NCBI RefSeq assembly: GCF_035222485.1
Contig: NW_026946671.1
Location: 1,178,001 to 1,242,000, forward strand
DNA: 64,000 nucleotides
Direction of reading: 5' to 3'
From: Podospora pseudoanserina
Lineage: Eukaryota > Ascomycota > Sordariomycetes > Sordariales > Podosporaceae
Part shown: positions 23,749 to 35,669 of the stretch, in pieces
How positions within the stretch are numbered: the stretch's first letter is position 1
How the letters are laid out: each line of letters starts with the position of its first letter
The notes under the pieces: model-generated
Told to the model about the DNA's origin: nothing
The model's input: the letters and a program-made list of their open reading frames with translations, nothing else
Database searches by the model: none
Translations under genes and position numbers: made by a program

Positions 23749-24493
23749 ACATTCAGGCTCGTATACTAGTGCTGTTACCGCCGTTGACGGGGGACTATGA
23801 GAACGCAACAGCGCAAAAAAAAAAACCCCAAAAATGAGGGTTGGATTTAAACTGGGGATTGTAACAGACAGATTGATGGACAACAAGGCTGACAACAAAA
23901 GTCCTGATAATATGTATTATACCTATACGATCTGATATACCCCTCCCCCCTCCCCCCCCTTTAAAGTAAAATGGGGTCCAGAGTACGAAGAAAATATGGG
24001 GAAAAATGTTAACGTTGCCTTTGGGGGTTTCTTCAAAATGACCTGATCTGCGTTGGGTGATTTTCAGTCCTTTAAGTTTACCGTCAGCATTGCTCGGATT
24101 TTTAGAGAGTTGATCAATGACGATCCATGATCGGTGATAGCTGGCGGTGGTAGATACGATACGATACGATCCCTTCATGCAGACCCGACCTGTGATACTC
24201 TGTTGCCTGTGAGCTCAGCCCTGTCCCTGAATCAAAGCCATGATACCATCGCATCGACAGCCCCTGGTGCTGTGACGCCCGCGATGTCGTGATTTTGTGC
24301 ACCCCGCCCAGCGCCTCCACGCCGCTCACCTTTCCGTCCTGGCAGACGGTCATCTCCATCAGGAGAAAACCACCGCTCCCGCTCTGCAGCAGCCAACAAC
24401 CCCCGGTGCAAGCTCAACGCCGCCGGGACCGCCATGTGGTTTTCTTCCACGGGCTCCACGGGTCTCACGGGCTGTGCCTCCCAGTTACTGACT

Positions 24494-24516
24494 GTGGTGG
24501 TGGTGGTGGTGGTGGT
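24494..24516. repeat. (GGT)n microsatellite
   Basis: A run of GGT triplets in non-coding DNA. Confidence 0.8.
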
Positions 24517-26539
24517 TGCGGTCTTACCTTCCCCTTGGACCCCGACTGGTAGACAGACAGAGAGTGAGATAAACCCCTGGACCCCAATTCCACCCAGTGT
24601 CTATCAGCCCTATCTGTGGGGGCCAATGGGCACGAATCAGGGCCCGAATTCCGTGCCAAGACCCATCTTGGGGGTCTTGTAACGTGTGCGGCGTTCGCGG
24701 CCTTTTGTTCGTTGCTCAGAAAGGGGGGGGAGGGGGAAACTGTGCGGGGGAGGAGAACGAGGAATTCTCGAGTTGTCCCGTCCCGTAGCCACACACATTT
24801 TCGGAGGCGGTGCAAAAAAGATCTTCTATTCGGTGGTGGTGGTTGATGCCCTCGGAGTTTAGTTACTCTTGTGGTGTCGTACAGCTCGCCAGATATCGAC
24901 AGCCGACTCTGAGCTAATGAATCATCTCTCATTCACACCGCTGGTATTACATAGACAATGGTCCTTTTCAAATGAGGCGGTGCTCTCTCGTTCCTGTGTC
25001 CCATCTGGGGTAAATTGCGTTCGCTGCGAAGGGGTTCCGTGCATACGGATAGGGCAAATGCTACCATGTTAACGAACCGACGAATTGCATGCGGCGCATT
25101 TTTTTACCTCCCCAGGGCATGAAGATGACTGTCTTGTACTGCACAGATACTGGTGCCGTCTCCGTGTCCGCGGGATCCTGTTACCGAACGCGCTGGTAAG
25201 CTATGTACCGTATGCGTTCAAGACAGGGCGCATGTATTGGTATAGCCTGCCCAATCTGCCAATGTGGGATGTTCAAATGTGGTTGGTGATGGGGTGGTCG
25301 TCGTGTCGTCGTGTTCGAGTCGTTGGCTCATGACGTGGATTGTTGCCGAGGGGTAGAATGGGGGGGGGTTGATTGGGGTTGGCTTGGCTTCGGTTGCTTT
25401 TGCTCAGCGGTGCTGCCTCGCTGCCTTGTTCTGGTGGGTGGTGGTCAAGTGGATGACAAAATGACTCTATGCCGGAACCCATTAGAAATCAAGGCAACCG
25501 ACTCTATGTGAAATTGGACGGGCTGCGTTGATTAGATAACCTCTCAATGCCGCGAAGACGGTTGCAGAAGAAGCCGACAGAAGGGCGAAACTCTCCGCCG
25601 TTTTCTCTCTTTCATCCGGTCGGTCGGGTGCGGGCAGCTATAACTTAGCTTTTAGGGTTGATTGCTGATTAGTAACAGCTCATGGATCTCTCTGATCTCT
25701 CTGATATGGCATCATCAAGCGATATCCATCGGAGATCGGAGATTGGTGGACTTTAGGACCCTCAAACTCTGGGGAAACCTGGGAGGAAACCAAATGACAT
25801 GCAGTCCTCTGGATAATGCCCAGACGTGCCAAACATTGCAGGGCACGTCAATCAATCGGCCTCGTGCCGGTCTGAGGAGGAGAGCCACGTCGGTGGGCAA
25901 GGCATCAAGACATGGACGTGCGTGGCAGGTTGAGGGGGCAGACAAAGACCTAGGCGTTGGCCCAGTCTGTAACAAAACGAAAGATTACAGCGGTGAGGCG
26001 TGGTGGTTTTAAGGCCGCGTTCCTGCTAGCCTACAAGGGTAGAAGTAAAAGGGCGGGAAGCGGGCGGACTGGGGTGTCGGACTCTCGGTTTTTGTCAGCT
26101 GCTGCGGATGATACATTCGCTGGTGACCCTGCGGTGTCTTGGACGGAGCCGAACACCAACAAGGACAGTCAAGGGGTTTACAAAAGGAGCATGACCGCCC
26201 CCTCTGATGTCTCCGTTCTCCGTCAGTTGAAAGTGTCCATCTTCATGAGCTTTTTACTCTCTACTCCAGATTCCACACTGTGACTGCTTGTCAACAAAAC
26301 ATCTTGACATCTTGACACTGAGTTGTTGTACCTTACCTGAGGACAGAGGACAGAGGACAGCCTAGCCTATCCCCACACCCCTCCACCACCCACTGCACGC
26401 ACCCCCGACCCTGTAACTTTATCAAATACTGGGTCCAGCCGGGATCGGGCTCGTCGGTGCCTTGAGTCACTCGCAAGAAAATACGCCAAAAGCAACAAAT
26501 ATTAGGGAAGCCTGCTGCCGTCAGCACCCCGATTACAAA

Positions 26540-27379
26540 ATGTCTACAACAACCCAAACACACTCTCAAAAGCTCCAGGCAGCTTCGCAATCAATCTACC
26601 CAGCTTCACCATCACCATACCACCTCAGAAAGAGTCCCACCATGTCGATTGCCCAGACGTACTTCCTCGCCCACAAGGCAAGGGCCAAGCTCTCCTCGGA
26701 AGCCGCCCGCCCTGATCACAACCTCCGCCTGCTCGTCGGACACGCCAACCTGCTCGACTCCCTCATGCTAGATCTCGCCGATGCCGAGAGGGAACAAGAA
26801 TCGTGGTTCAACCAATCCGTCCGTGGCGCCACCCAGAGCCCACCACCATCCACCAACAACCGCCACATCCAATGGGCCGACCACATGGAAGAGCCCCAGC
26901 ACGACTGGAGAGCCGAGGACGCCGACTCTGATTCCGACGACTCGGACTGCAGCTACGACGAGGACGAGGATGACCTCGACTCGGACGAGGACGTTGAGAT
27001 GGCTGACGCGGTCGTCGCCCTCAGGAGGATACCTTCCCACGCCAGCATGCTCCCACCAAAGGGCTACAACTACCGAGACGAAGAAGAGGAGGACTACGAC
27101 ATGGAAGACGACGACGAGGACTACACCCAGCTCGCCCTCCAGAGAACATCTTCTCACTCTGCACCATCCTCCCCACCCGAGCTCCTCGACGATTCCGACT
27201 CCACCACCGACGACGAGTCGTCCATGCCACCATCACCACCAACCACTACGCTACCCGCTTTTGACGACAAGAAGAGCACAACGATACAAAGTGCGACGGG
27301 GCACGGGGACAAGGACGCCTTTTATGAGGAAGGGTTCTATCTCCCGCCGAGAAACCCGGCGAGGATATCGATCTACTAG
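26540..27379 (+). CDS. conserved acidic fungal protein of unknown function
   Basis: A single exon encodes 279 aa from the ATG at 26540. A second in-frame ATG at 26642 begins exactly at the folded-looking part (MSIAQTYFLAHKARAKLSSE) and could be the true start. Residues ~35-100 form a helical block with LLVGHANLLDSLMLDLADAE, which I recognise only as a block recurring in filamentous ascomycete hypothetical proteins. The rest is disordered: long Asp/Glu/Ser clusters around residues 130-160 and 185-205, then Ser/Pro-rich sequence and a C-terminal DAFYEEGFYLPPRNPARIS motif. There is no signal peptide, membrane segment or catalytic motif. It stands alone between two ~5-kb spacers, which may hint at complex regulation. 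I cannot assign a function. Confidence 0.8.
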   Translation: MSTTTQTHSQKLQAASQSIYPASPSPYHLRKSPTMSIAQTYFLAHKARAKLSSEAARPDHNLRLLVGHANLLDSLMLDLADAEREQESWFNQSVRGATQSPPPSTNNRHIQWADHMEEPQHDWRAEDADSDSDDSDCSYDEDEDDLDSDEDVEMADAVVALRRIPSHASMLPPKGYNYRDEEEEDYDMEDDDEDYTQLALQRTSSHSAPSSPPELLDDSDSTTDDESSMPPSPPTTTLPAFDDKKSTTIQSATGHGDKDAFYEEGFYLPPRNPARISIY

Positions 27380-30300
27380 TCGCCGTCTTTTCCTCTCTTG
27401 TCATCATTTGCATTGGGTAGGCGTTATTTTTTTGGAGGGGAGGGTTCGAGGAGAGACAACAACTCACTCTACACTTTGATACCACCGGTTTCTTTTGTTT
27501 CTTTTCTTGGGTCATTGTCACACAGCGAGCGAGGAGGAAAATACACAGCGGCATCATTTCTTATATCATCATTTTGGGGGGTGGAGGGGATATATATGGA
27601 AAGGAATAAGGAAAGCATGATGCAATGGGAGGAAAGCGGGATGAAATCAATGGGGAAGGAAACAAAACCACACTCATATTATTATTTATTTACTATTCAC
27701 AAGAGTACTTGCTTCGCTCCCTGAGGGTTGAGTGTGCAAGCTCTATTCAATACCAAAATAATCCACAAAATTTTACAGTTGGCTGTTTGCAATCGTGAAT
27801 TGAATGTGTGTCTCAATTGAGCATGTGTTTCTGGCAAACGGTGCCAATGGTAGGGAAGTCCTAACCGAGGATTCGGCATTTTTGGGTACGAATACTTGTG
27901 TCTCCAAGACCTCGGCTCTTCGCCTCTTTGGAGAACACGGGATGTGAGGCTTCGGGGTTAAAGTTCTACACAAGACATGAAGCATGGAACTTTGATATAA
28001 CAAAAGACATATTTTTCTTTTTGGGATTAACACAATGGTTTGAAAGAGTTAGTTTGTAGTGCGCGCGCCGTTTTATTTTTTGGACAGTTGGGAGGAAGGG
28101 TTTGGGATTTGGAAACTTTGGAGCTTTGGGACCTGGAATTTGGGGGGGTGGTTTGAATGGAAGTGTTAGGTGCACGCCGGGGGGGGGTGGGTGAAGCCTT
28201 GTAGAACTCTTGGGCGGGATTCAGGACTTTGACGTTGACATCAATTTCCAATCGATGTCTTGGCTTGGGTGAGGATTTGTAAATGCGATCTCTATAGCGA
28301 AAAAAAAACTTCTACCGGTTGGGTAGAATGATTTCGAAGCCAACGGTAATATGGAGAGGGGGGAGGGGGTGCTCGTGCTCGCTTCGGTCGGATTGACAGA
28401 AACAGCAGTGATGAAAAGTCTCTTACGTGGACGCTGGGCTTTGTTTTCCTTTTTTTTTTTTTCCTTTGGTGTTGGTAGTGAGTGGTGCTGTAAGAATACG
28501 ATACAGCCAGCCACCAGACGCGGTCGGCCACCGAACTGGTGGTGGATCTGGCTGACAGGATGGGACTTTTGCACAGCTGGGCGGGCGAGCGGGTCAGCTT
28601 CACAGCCTCTTCTTGTTGCAAACGTCCAATATCATCCATCAGGCAGCTACTTTTGCACGTTTGCTTCAACCCCCTCCCAACATTCCCCGCAAAACTAAAG
28701 TTTCAGACAGAGGGAAAAGTATTGTGTGCGTTGTCAAATTTTACATAGCTTGTTGACAATTGGTGAAAACCTATGACGATAGCGGTGAGTGACTGGGAGG
28801 TAAGAAACCGGGATGCTCCCCGGAGCGGGGGTGAGAGGAGTTCTCTACACGATGGGGTTCCTGCACGACGATGTGGATGAAAGGAAAAAAAAAAAAAACG
28901 TGAATGAGGTGGAGCTGAGATACGGGATGTGGGAAGAAGTGGTTCGGGCTTCCGAGCTTGTCTGCGATGATTTTTCGGGCGGCACTCGGGATTGATGTCC
29001 GCGGGTCGCGGCGGCCGGGACGCCTTTCAAAGGGTCGGGTCTTGTTTCCGTTGTCAGATTGGGAGGGTGATGTGTTTCATACCTTATATAAATACAAACG
29101 GATTGCGGCTGATGGGGATCATGATACGGGGGGAGATATCCGGGTCTTTGTTTTGGTGTTTTGATAATGTCGCAGCTCGGCAGCGGTTCCGATTAGGGAA
29201 ATCACCAACATATATGTAAGTGTCAGTCTGATGAGAGCTGAACAGCAACTACCAAGCAAAAAGCAAAAATGTTGAGGCGGTCAAGGTATTAGCTATCGAT
29301 CAGTGATCTGATCGCAATGCATCATCATCAATTTGTGATAACACCTCCTGAGGGTTGCTTTGCTTCAGTTTAGATTGAAATGGTGCAAACGCATCGCTTT
29401 GTTGGCTAGGTATGCTCACCGCACTTGCGCACGTACCTGCTGTTGTGTACATATCTTGATACCCTGACAACGACGCTAAATTTCCCAAAGATCGGGAAAA
29501 AGGAAATCAGATCTCTTCTTCTTCTTCTTTACGCCGCAGTACGGTATTTCCGTTTTCTGCTCCAGAAACCCCTAATGGCAGGGGTTAGCGAACATCATCG
29601 TAGGGCTGGGACTTGGGGAACGTAATCCGTCCAGTTAGAGCCTCCCGTTTCCCAAAGTTGAATTGTCGAACGGGATCGACACTCAACTTGACTGGGGGAG
29701 AACGCAAAGCCAGCCACGAAAAAGCCACTTTTCCAGAGAGCTGGGTCTGGCATTTTTTGGACCGAAAAGGGGGAGTTTCCGAGTATTGTACTGATTGATT
29801 GATGTGTGTACCATGGAGAGGGCTGTGCATATCCTACGCGTGACGACAGCGACACACGACAGGACGGAAACGTTGCTTGTCTTGGGAAAAGAGTGCAGTG
29901 AATGATGGGCACTGCCCTTGTGGACGACACCGGAGGTTTGAAGATGAAGCAAAAGATTGATTGGAGAGTGGTATCACCACCTGGCCTGGCCTGGCCTCTA
30001 TCAACATCAGACCTTCGGGATTGGGACAAGTAAATCGCTCAGTATAACGCAGTATCACACAGCCTGCCTGAGGTTGCAGCACCCGGCGGCATATAGCGCA
30101 GCCAAAACGAGATCATTTCTCTCTTAAAGACAGAAACAAAAAAAAAAAAAAAAAAAATGCGGGGGTTTCAATGTTGAAGATGATGGCGGCCAACACTGGA
30201 GGCGGCGTTGGCGGCGGCGGCGGCGTGGTGTCTTTCACTGGTGTTTCGATGCAGCGGCGCCGCGATTCGAAAATCGACCCAAACGAAACCGCAACGACGA

Positions 30301-32297
30301 CCCGCTGCCCCAGACTGCCGGGTTCGGCACCTCTTTTTAGGGTTGCGCGGGTAGGGAACGGCAAGGGAACGGTGCTGTAGACGGATCGCATCACCGGCCA
30401 CACTTTCAGGCCTCACCAGTCAGGGTCAGGTGTGAAACGGCTGCGGGTTCTTCTTATGTTGGAGGCCATCAGTTGACCTAGTGGAAACAACATTGAAAAG
30501 GTATCATGAGCGCAACATGAGCAACCTTGACGACCGTCTACATCGGCCTGTAATTTTCGTATTGAGGGCTTTCGATGTTGATTGTGCCCGTTGGAACTGG
30601 TGATCGTCACAACATCACGGCATGGCCTGAATCCGAGGGTGCAAGACGATCAGTTCATTATATTCGATGCCGGGCTCTTCCCGGCCTGATGCTCATGATC
30701 CCGTTCACTGCGGTGCGACTGATGCCCTCCGATCAGTCAATCACAGCTCTATACAACAGGTAATCTGTATGAATTTACAGTTCAACAGAAAAGTTCTTTG
30801 CATCTTGATATGAGAATTCCCTCTCAGCCCTACATGATGATTACGTGAGGGAACAGGAGCTCGAGAAACTAGGAACCCGTCAAGAACTATAGGGAAGGGA
30901 GAAAACTGGACGCCTTGTGTGACTGTTCCAAAGAGCGAGATGTTACGTTCCCTATGCCTCTGGGCAGAGGCAGTGTTCTCCTGCGTATGCAGGTGCAAAA
31001 AGGCGGGAAGGACCATGATGACCTATGGCATGCGCCCAGGCAGCGAGTTAATACCCAGGGCGGTGAAGGACATCAACATCATGACCATGTCTGACACGAT
31101 GGAGTTCGTGACCGACTGCCCTGTTTGAAGGCTGCAAGGCTCATTTTTATGATTGTCCCAGTTCGTGATGTTTTGGCGATCGGTAAACTGTGGGGGGTGA
31201 GACAAGGGACACCCCCCTTTCCTTGAGAGGTCTTGATTCTCATCGGTCAGGCTCACACCTCAATTTGCTGGAGATTCGAAGCCACCGCGGGGTCACCCGG
31301 GACATCTGCCGCTCGCTCGCTCCTTGACGATCGGGTACGGATGCAGCCGGGCAGAGAGGATACGCAGGACAGCAAGGCTCGCGATAGGAACAAGTCGACA
31401 AGTCATGGGGAAATAGCGCGAGGGAATTTTCCCATCGGGTTTTCTTTTCGTCTCTGTCTGCGGCACTTTCGGCGTGAGTCAACTGACACGCACCTCCCCG
31501 ATTCCGTCCGTTGAACGGAGCTTCTTCCGTAACACACACACGGGAACAGGGTCGTAGTCGATGACATGTGGCTCAGTCATCCACCTCCCTTTCTTCCACA
31601 CTTCACCGGGCCATCCCGGAGTTTACTGTCGCCCCTGTTTTGTCAGCTTTGACGGGATATGTTTTGATGAAAAATACTGTACTGCTGCAGAGTCCTTGAA
31701 ATTGCTCGTCCCTGCGTATCGCTTACTGCCCGGAAGGTTTTTCACCGTGGATTTCTCGGCATCAAAGTACAAATGTAATTAGACATTCTGAGGGACACAC
31801 ACACGCCCTTTTATTTTGAAAACGCCCGATATGTCGCTGACTTGGGCCAGTGTAAGTGTTAGTGTAATAAGCGATCCACAGCGGACTAAAAAACCCCACC
31901 AAAAATCAACGGGATGATCAATCAACAAAGCGGAGCGAACGGAGATATCTCTCGTCCCCCGCAAAAAAACTGATCCAGTCACTGTCCATCAGTCCAGTGG
32001 GTGAGGTGTGTCAGATAACGAGCGGAGATTATCGATACACCCGACCGCCCGGAGCCAACCCCGACAACGCCGAGTCTCTTTCTCTCTCACAAGGCTGATA
32101 GCCCGCGCACAGATCACCACCCCTCGGCCTAGACAAGTCCCGCTTTCGCCGACCGGCAAAACTGTCGTTGCCGAACATCGAAAAGTCTACGTCACTGACG
32201 GCCAAATTCTGATCCGACGAGAGCTTCCACGAAACACATTGGTTTTGTGAAATCCTTACAACGGGTGTAATTGTTCTGTTTCATTACGATCTCAGAA
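27380..32297. other. ~4.9-kb gene-free stretch
   Basis: The left end is the 3' UTR of the acidic protein gene and the right end the IBA57 promoter. Between them I find no convincing coding sequence: frames are short (up to 144 codons) and unrelated to families I know. Notable tracts are G10 with flanking G runs near 28180, a T run near 28450, A12 near 28889 and A20 at 30138-30157. A regulatory RNA or large promoter is possible but not shown. Confidence 0.45.
30138..30157 (+). repeat. A20 homopolymer
   Basis: Twenty consecutive adenines in non-coding DNA, followed at once by a GGCGGC-rich stretch. Confidence 0.9.
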
Positions 32298-33563
32298 ATG
32301 CAGCCTGTCGTAAGAAGGAGGATAGCAATCGCTGCCGGTAGCCTGCCGAGCACCACCACCACTGCAAGGGTTTTTTCATCATCATCCCGGCCAAGTTACT
32401 CACCACCACCACTATCACGACCAAAACAAATACCCCTTTCTCTACCCCGGCAACTCCGCCCCTTTTCCACCTCTCCCCTCCTCCGTCAAGAAGCCACCTC
32501 CGAAACAACAAGGGTAGACAATGGCCTCCCCCACTCAGGCATCTCCCCCCTCCCCTCCAGATCATTAATCTCCCTCTCCGGCCCAGACGCCGCCAAGTTC
32601 TTAAGAGGAATCCTCACCAACGAGCTCCCCACCACCCCCTCAACCCTAACCTACGCCGCGTTTTTGTCTGCTCAAGGCAGGATCCTAAACGACGTCTTCA
32701 TCTACCTCGACCCGAGGTCAACCTCCTCACCACCAGATAGCTTCCTCATCGAGGTCTCCACCCTCGAAGCAGCAACGCTAGTCAAGCATCTGAAGCGGTA
32801 TAAACTCCGCTCTAAATGCGCCATCGCCCTTCTCCCACAGGAAGAGGCGAGCGTGATTGCTGTTTGGGGGAGTCCGGATTCTATCCCGGCTCAAAGTGAG
32901 AGTTTACGCTACTGCCCCGACCCGAGGGTTCCATCCTGGCAAAGGGGTTTAGTTTTTGGGGGTGGGAGTGGATTGGAAGGGGTTGAGATGCAACCGGAGG
33001 AGGTCTACACTCTGTTGCGGTACGCGAATGGTGTGGCGGAGGGGCAGGAGGAGATTGTGAGGGATGGGGGTTTGCCTCACGAGTCGAATCTGGATTTGCT
33101 GGGGGGGGTTGATTTTAGGAAGGGGTGCTATGTTGGGCAGGAGTTGACTATTAGGACGGAGCATAGGGGGGTGGTGAGGAAGAGGATTTTGCCTGCCATG
33201 CTCTATCCTTCCTCTGCGTCCTCCCCACCGACATCACTGCGGTATGAAGAGGGGGATCTTGCGGGGAGGATTCAGGCGGGGAGTAATGTTACGAGAGTGG
33301 GCGCGAGGGGGAGACCAGCGGGGAAGTGGCTTGGGGGGAGGGGGAATTTGGGGTTGGTGTTGGGGAGGTTGGAGATGATGACTGATTTGAAGCTGCCGGG
33401 GGAGGCGGCGGTGGGGGCGGGGATGGGGTTTAAGGAGGGGGATGAGTTTGAGGTTGAGGTTAAGGGGGAGGAAGGGGAGAAGGTGAGGGTTAAGGCTTTT
33501 GTGCCGGGGTGGTTGAGGGAGAAGTTGGATGAGAAGATGGAGAAGAAGGGGAGGAGACATTGA
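32298..33563 (+). CDS. IBA57: IBA57/CAF17-type mitochondrial Fe-S cluster assembly factor
   Basis: The single-exon gene encodes 421 aa. IBA57 is a folate-binding, GcvT/YgfZ-related mitochondrial matrix protein that works with ISA1/ISA2 to mature [4Fe-4S] proteins such as aconitase and lipoate synthase (known). The first ~70 residues are rich in Arg, Ser and Pro and low in acidic residues, as in a mitochondrial presequence. The aminomethyltransferase-like fold begins at SRSLISLSGPDAAKFLRGI and LTYAAFLSAQGRILNDVFI. The family signature KGCYVGQE at residues 275-282 contains the conserved Cys. Length is slightly above typical because of Ser/Pro and Gly-rich loops. It converges on cwf23, with 244 bp between stops. 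Confidence 0.93.
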   Translation: MQPVVRRRIAIAAGSLPSTTTTARVFSSSSRPSYSPPPLSRPKQIPLSLPRQLRPFSTSPLLRQEATSETTRVDNGLPHSGISPLPSRSLISLSGPDAAKFLRGILTNELPTTPSTLTYAAFLSAQGRILNDVFIYLDPRSTSSPPDSFLIEVSTLEAATLVKHLKRYKLRSKCAIALLPQEEASVIAVWGSPDSIPAQSESLRYCPDPRVPSWQRGLVFGGGSGLEGVEMQPEEVYTLLRYANGVAEGQEEIVRDGGLPHESNLDLLGGVDFRKGCYVGQELTIRTEHRGVVRKRILPAMLYPSSASSPPTSLRYEEGDLAGRIQAGSNVTRVGARGRPAGKWLGGRGNLGLVLGRLEMMTDLKLPGEAAVGAGMGFKEGDEFEVEVKGEEGEKVRVKAFVPGWLREKLDEKMEKKGRRH

Positions 33564-33807
33564 TGATGATGAAATGTGTATCTTGATTGTGAGATACTTG
33601 CACATGTATAATACTGTACAACAAGTCTTGGGCTTATGGAATTGTGCTGCTGCATGATGCCCTAGCATTATAGTCTGATGGGTTAGTACAGTGACGCATG
33701 ATTGTAGATAGGCCTAGCTAAGAACTGCGTCAATGCGTTGAAGAGAAAGATCTGTTCTGGGTATCATGAGCAAAACGTCTAGAAAATCTAACAACGGGGT
33801 GCAAAAT

Positions 33808-34701
33808 CTACGAAGCAGCGGCTGCCTTCGCCTCCTCCTCCTCTCTCCTTCTCTTCTCCTCATCCTTCTTCGCCTGTGCAGCCCTCAGTCTCGCCATAGT
33901 AGAAGCAAACTTGTTCCCCGGCTGCCCCGTCGGCCCAGCATCACTATTCGCATTTGTCGTGGTTGTCGTCGTCGTCGCAGCCGAGACCTTGTCACCACGG
34001 TCAGCCATATCCTTTTCTTTCCTGATGGTGTCAGAAGGGAGTGATGATGATGTTGCCTGGTCCTCATTCTTGGTCTCCTCCTTCCTCTTGGCCTTTTTCT
34101 TCTCCGCCTTTAACCTCTGCTTCTCGGCCAGTCTCCTCTCCAGCTCGGCAATCTCCCCATCATAATCCTTTTCCTCCGCCTTCTCCTCCTGCTTTTGCTG
34201 TTGTTGTTCCGCCTCCTCCCTCTCCCTAACAGCCCTCTCCCGCTCCTCGGCCTCCTCCCTCTTCCGTCTCAACTCCTCCATCTTCCGCCTCCCCCGCGCA
34301 GCCATATCCCTTACCTTGTCCCTCCCGCCATCCCCCTCCCCATCCGTCTTCTGCCGTTTCGCCTCCTCCTCCCTACGCTCCAGCTCCTCAACCAACTGCC
34401 TCCTCTTCGCGCCCATCTGCTCCCTCTGTCGTTTCTTTTCAAGAACGGCTTTCATCCCATTGTTGTAGACTTCTTTGGCCTCAGGGTTGAGGAGGACATC
34501 CCTCGTGCGCTCCAGCCGCTCGTACAACGCGGGGTCGTAGTTGTCGCCCGCCTTGTCGGGGTGCGCGGTTAGGGCTTTTTTGCGAAAGGCGCGGCGGACG
34601 TCCTGGTCGGTGGCTGTGGCGTCGAGGGAGAGGAGGGCGTAGAGGTCGTCGGAGCGGGAGGCGGATTCGCGGGCGAAGAGGAGGAGGTCTTGGTCTGCCA
34701 T
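33808..34701 (-). CDS. cwf23: DnaJ-domain spliceosomal protein (Cwf23/DNAJC17-like)
   Basis: The single-exon gene encodes 297 aa. The N-terminal J domain (about residues 18-85) has DDLYALLSLDATATDQDVRRAFRKKAL followed by the HPD motif in TAHPDKAGD, so Hsp70 stimulation should be intact. The segment after it (NPEAKEVYNNGMKAVLEKKRQREQMGAKRR) is typical of Cwf23/DNAJC17, a splicing-associated J protein (known for the family). The remainder is a long Glu/Arg/Lys coiled coil plus a Thr/Asn-rich spacer and a terminal KFASTMARLRAAQAKKDEEKRR. The RRM found in human DNAJC17 is not visible. The gene converges on IBA57, and a T20 tract lies 119 bp upstream of its start. Confidence 0.88.
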   Translation of the reverse strand: MADQDLLLFARESASRSDDLYALLSLDATATDQDVRRAFRKKALTAHPDKAGDNYDPALYERLERTRDVLLNPEAKEVYNNGMKAVLEKKRQREQMGAKRRQLVEELERREEEAKRQKTDGEGDGGRDKVRDMAARGRRKMEELRRKREEAEERERAVREREEAEQQQQKQEEKAEEKDYDGEIAELERRLAEKQRLKAEKKKAKRKEETKNEDQATSSSLPSDTIRKEKDMADRGDKVSAATTTTTTTNANSDAGPTGQPGNKFASTMARLRAAQAKKDEEKRRREEEEAKAAAAS

Positions 34702-34819
34702 TTTTTGTTTTGTTTTGGGGGTTGGATTTGTTGGTGGGGAGAGTTGCAGGGTTGGGAAAGAGAGAGAGAGTGGTGTTTTGTGTCGGGTGTGTGTGTGTGT
34801 GTCGTTTCTTTTCTTCTTC

Positions 34820-34839
34820 TTTTTTTTTTTTTTTTTTTT
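34820..34839 (+). repeat. T20 homopolymer with nearby (GT)n
   Basis: Twenty thymines just upstream of cwf23, preceded at ~34786-34802 by a GT dinucleotide run. Poly(dA:dT) tracts commonly exclude nucleosomes from promoters. Confidence 0.85.
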
Positions 34840-35059
34840 GGTGTTTTTGCGTTGGGGAGAAAATGTGATGCAATGCGAATGAATGAATGAGGACGTCGAG
34901 GTGCTTTGCGCGCTTGTGTGGTTGGGTCGGTTATATGGGATGTTTTAAATGCGTCACGCTAAGCCTGAATCGGACACTGAACGCCTAACACATTGTCCGT
35001 GGACAAAAGACTGCCAGTGAGATAAGATGTTGATTTATACCTTTTTGAAAAGAAAATAG

Positions 35060-35124
35060 GCCTCGAAAGATAGTCAAGAGGCCTTCAAAGATATTCACGA
35101 GGCCTGTTGACTTTCTTTCAAAGT
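35060..35124 (-). repeat. degenerate ~21-nt repeat, copy 3 (inverted)
   Basis: Read on the minus strand, this gives three units matching the arrays that flank the NLR, including GGCCTCTTGACTATCTTTCGA. Orientation is opposite to copies 1 and 2, and it is shorter. Confidence 0.7.
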
Positions 35125-35669
35125 ATGGTTTATCTAGGTATATACAGCTCAGATGAATCCTACCAGCCTCTGATTAGAGAGCCGAGTTTCGTTCACGCTC
35201 GACCATGGGGAGGTCTCCGTTTGGAAGCGCCAGGGCTATTCCGGGGAGGGCCCCTTGTGGTAGACTCTCGTCTGCTTGTGTGTAGTTTGCATGCTGGGAC
35301 GATGTTTAAATTGATTTGCTTGCGATCAGGACATCAACCAAGTAGGTACAATATCTGGGTCACATCATGTAAAAGCAAGTAATAGAGAATAATGCCAGCC
35401 TCAAAACACATCTATCATTTACAACGTGAAACTCTTCCAATTCCCCTCCCTATCCCTACAAAGTAAACTCCTCATCCATCAAACGCCCCTATTCAATCCA
35501 ATTAATAATCCCACATTCCATAATCCCAACAAAACGCCCTATCCCCTCAGACATTCATCATCTATCCTTTCCCATGCCTTGTAGTAATCATATGCTTCAA
35601 AACGCCCACTGTTTCAACGACCCCCAATTCTTAATCATCCATATACTCTCGACAGTTTACCCAACCAAC

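Larger units (their letters stand above)
21612..26539. other. ~4.9-kb gene-free stretch
   Basis: After the NLR 3' UTR come a 22-nt inverted repeat (21987-22008) and AT-rich array copy 2 (22107-22264). The rest has GC close to its surroundings, AG, GGT and GATAC microsatellites, and C/G runs. Open frames up to 182 codons (23166-23672 +, 23350-23898 -, 24465-24932 -) overlap on opposite strands and match nothing I know. A minus-strand frame at 22990-23277 ends in a plausible membrane helix and is listed as a finding. The right end must contain the promoter of the gene at 26540. Confidence 0.5.
34702..35669. other. intergenic, cwf23 upstream / separase downstream
   Basis: Both neighbours run leftward, so this holds the cwf23 promoter (with GT and T20 tracts) and the separase 3' UTR. 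Array copy 3 (35060-35124) lies in the middle. No gene seen. Confidence 0.55.

Noticed and set aside
21612-26539. RIP-mutated transposon remnants
   Set aside because: Apart from the short AT-rich array the stretch is not AT-skewed and shows no transposase, reverse transcriptase or terminal repeats.
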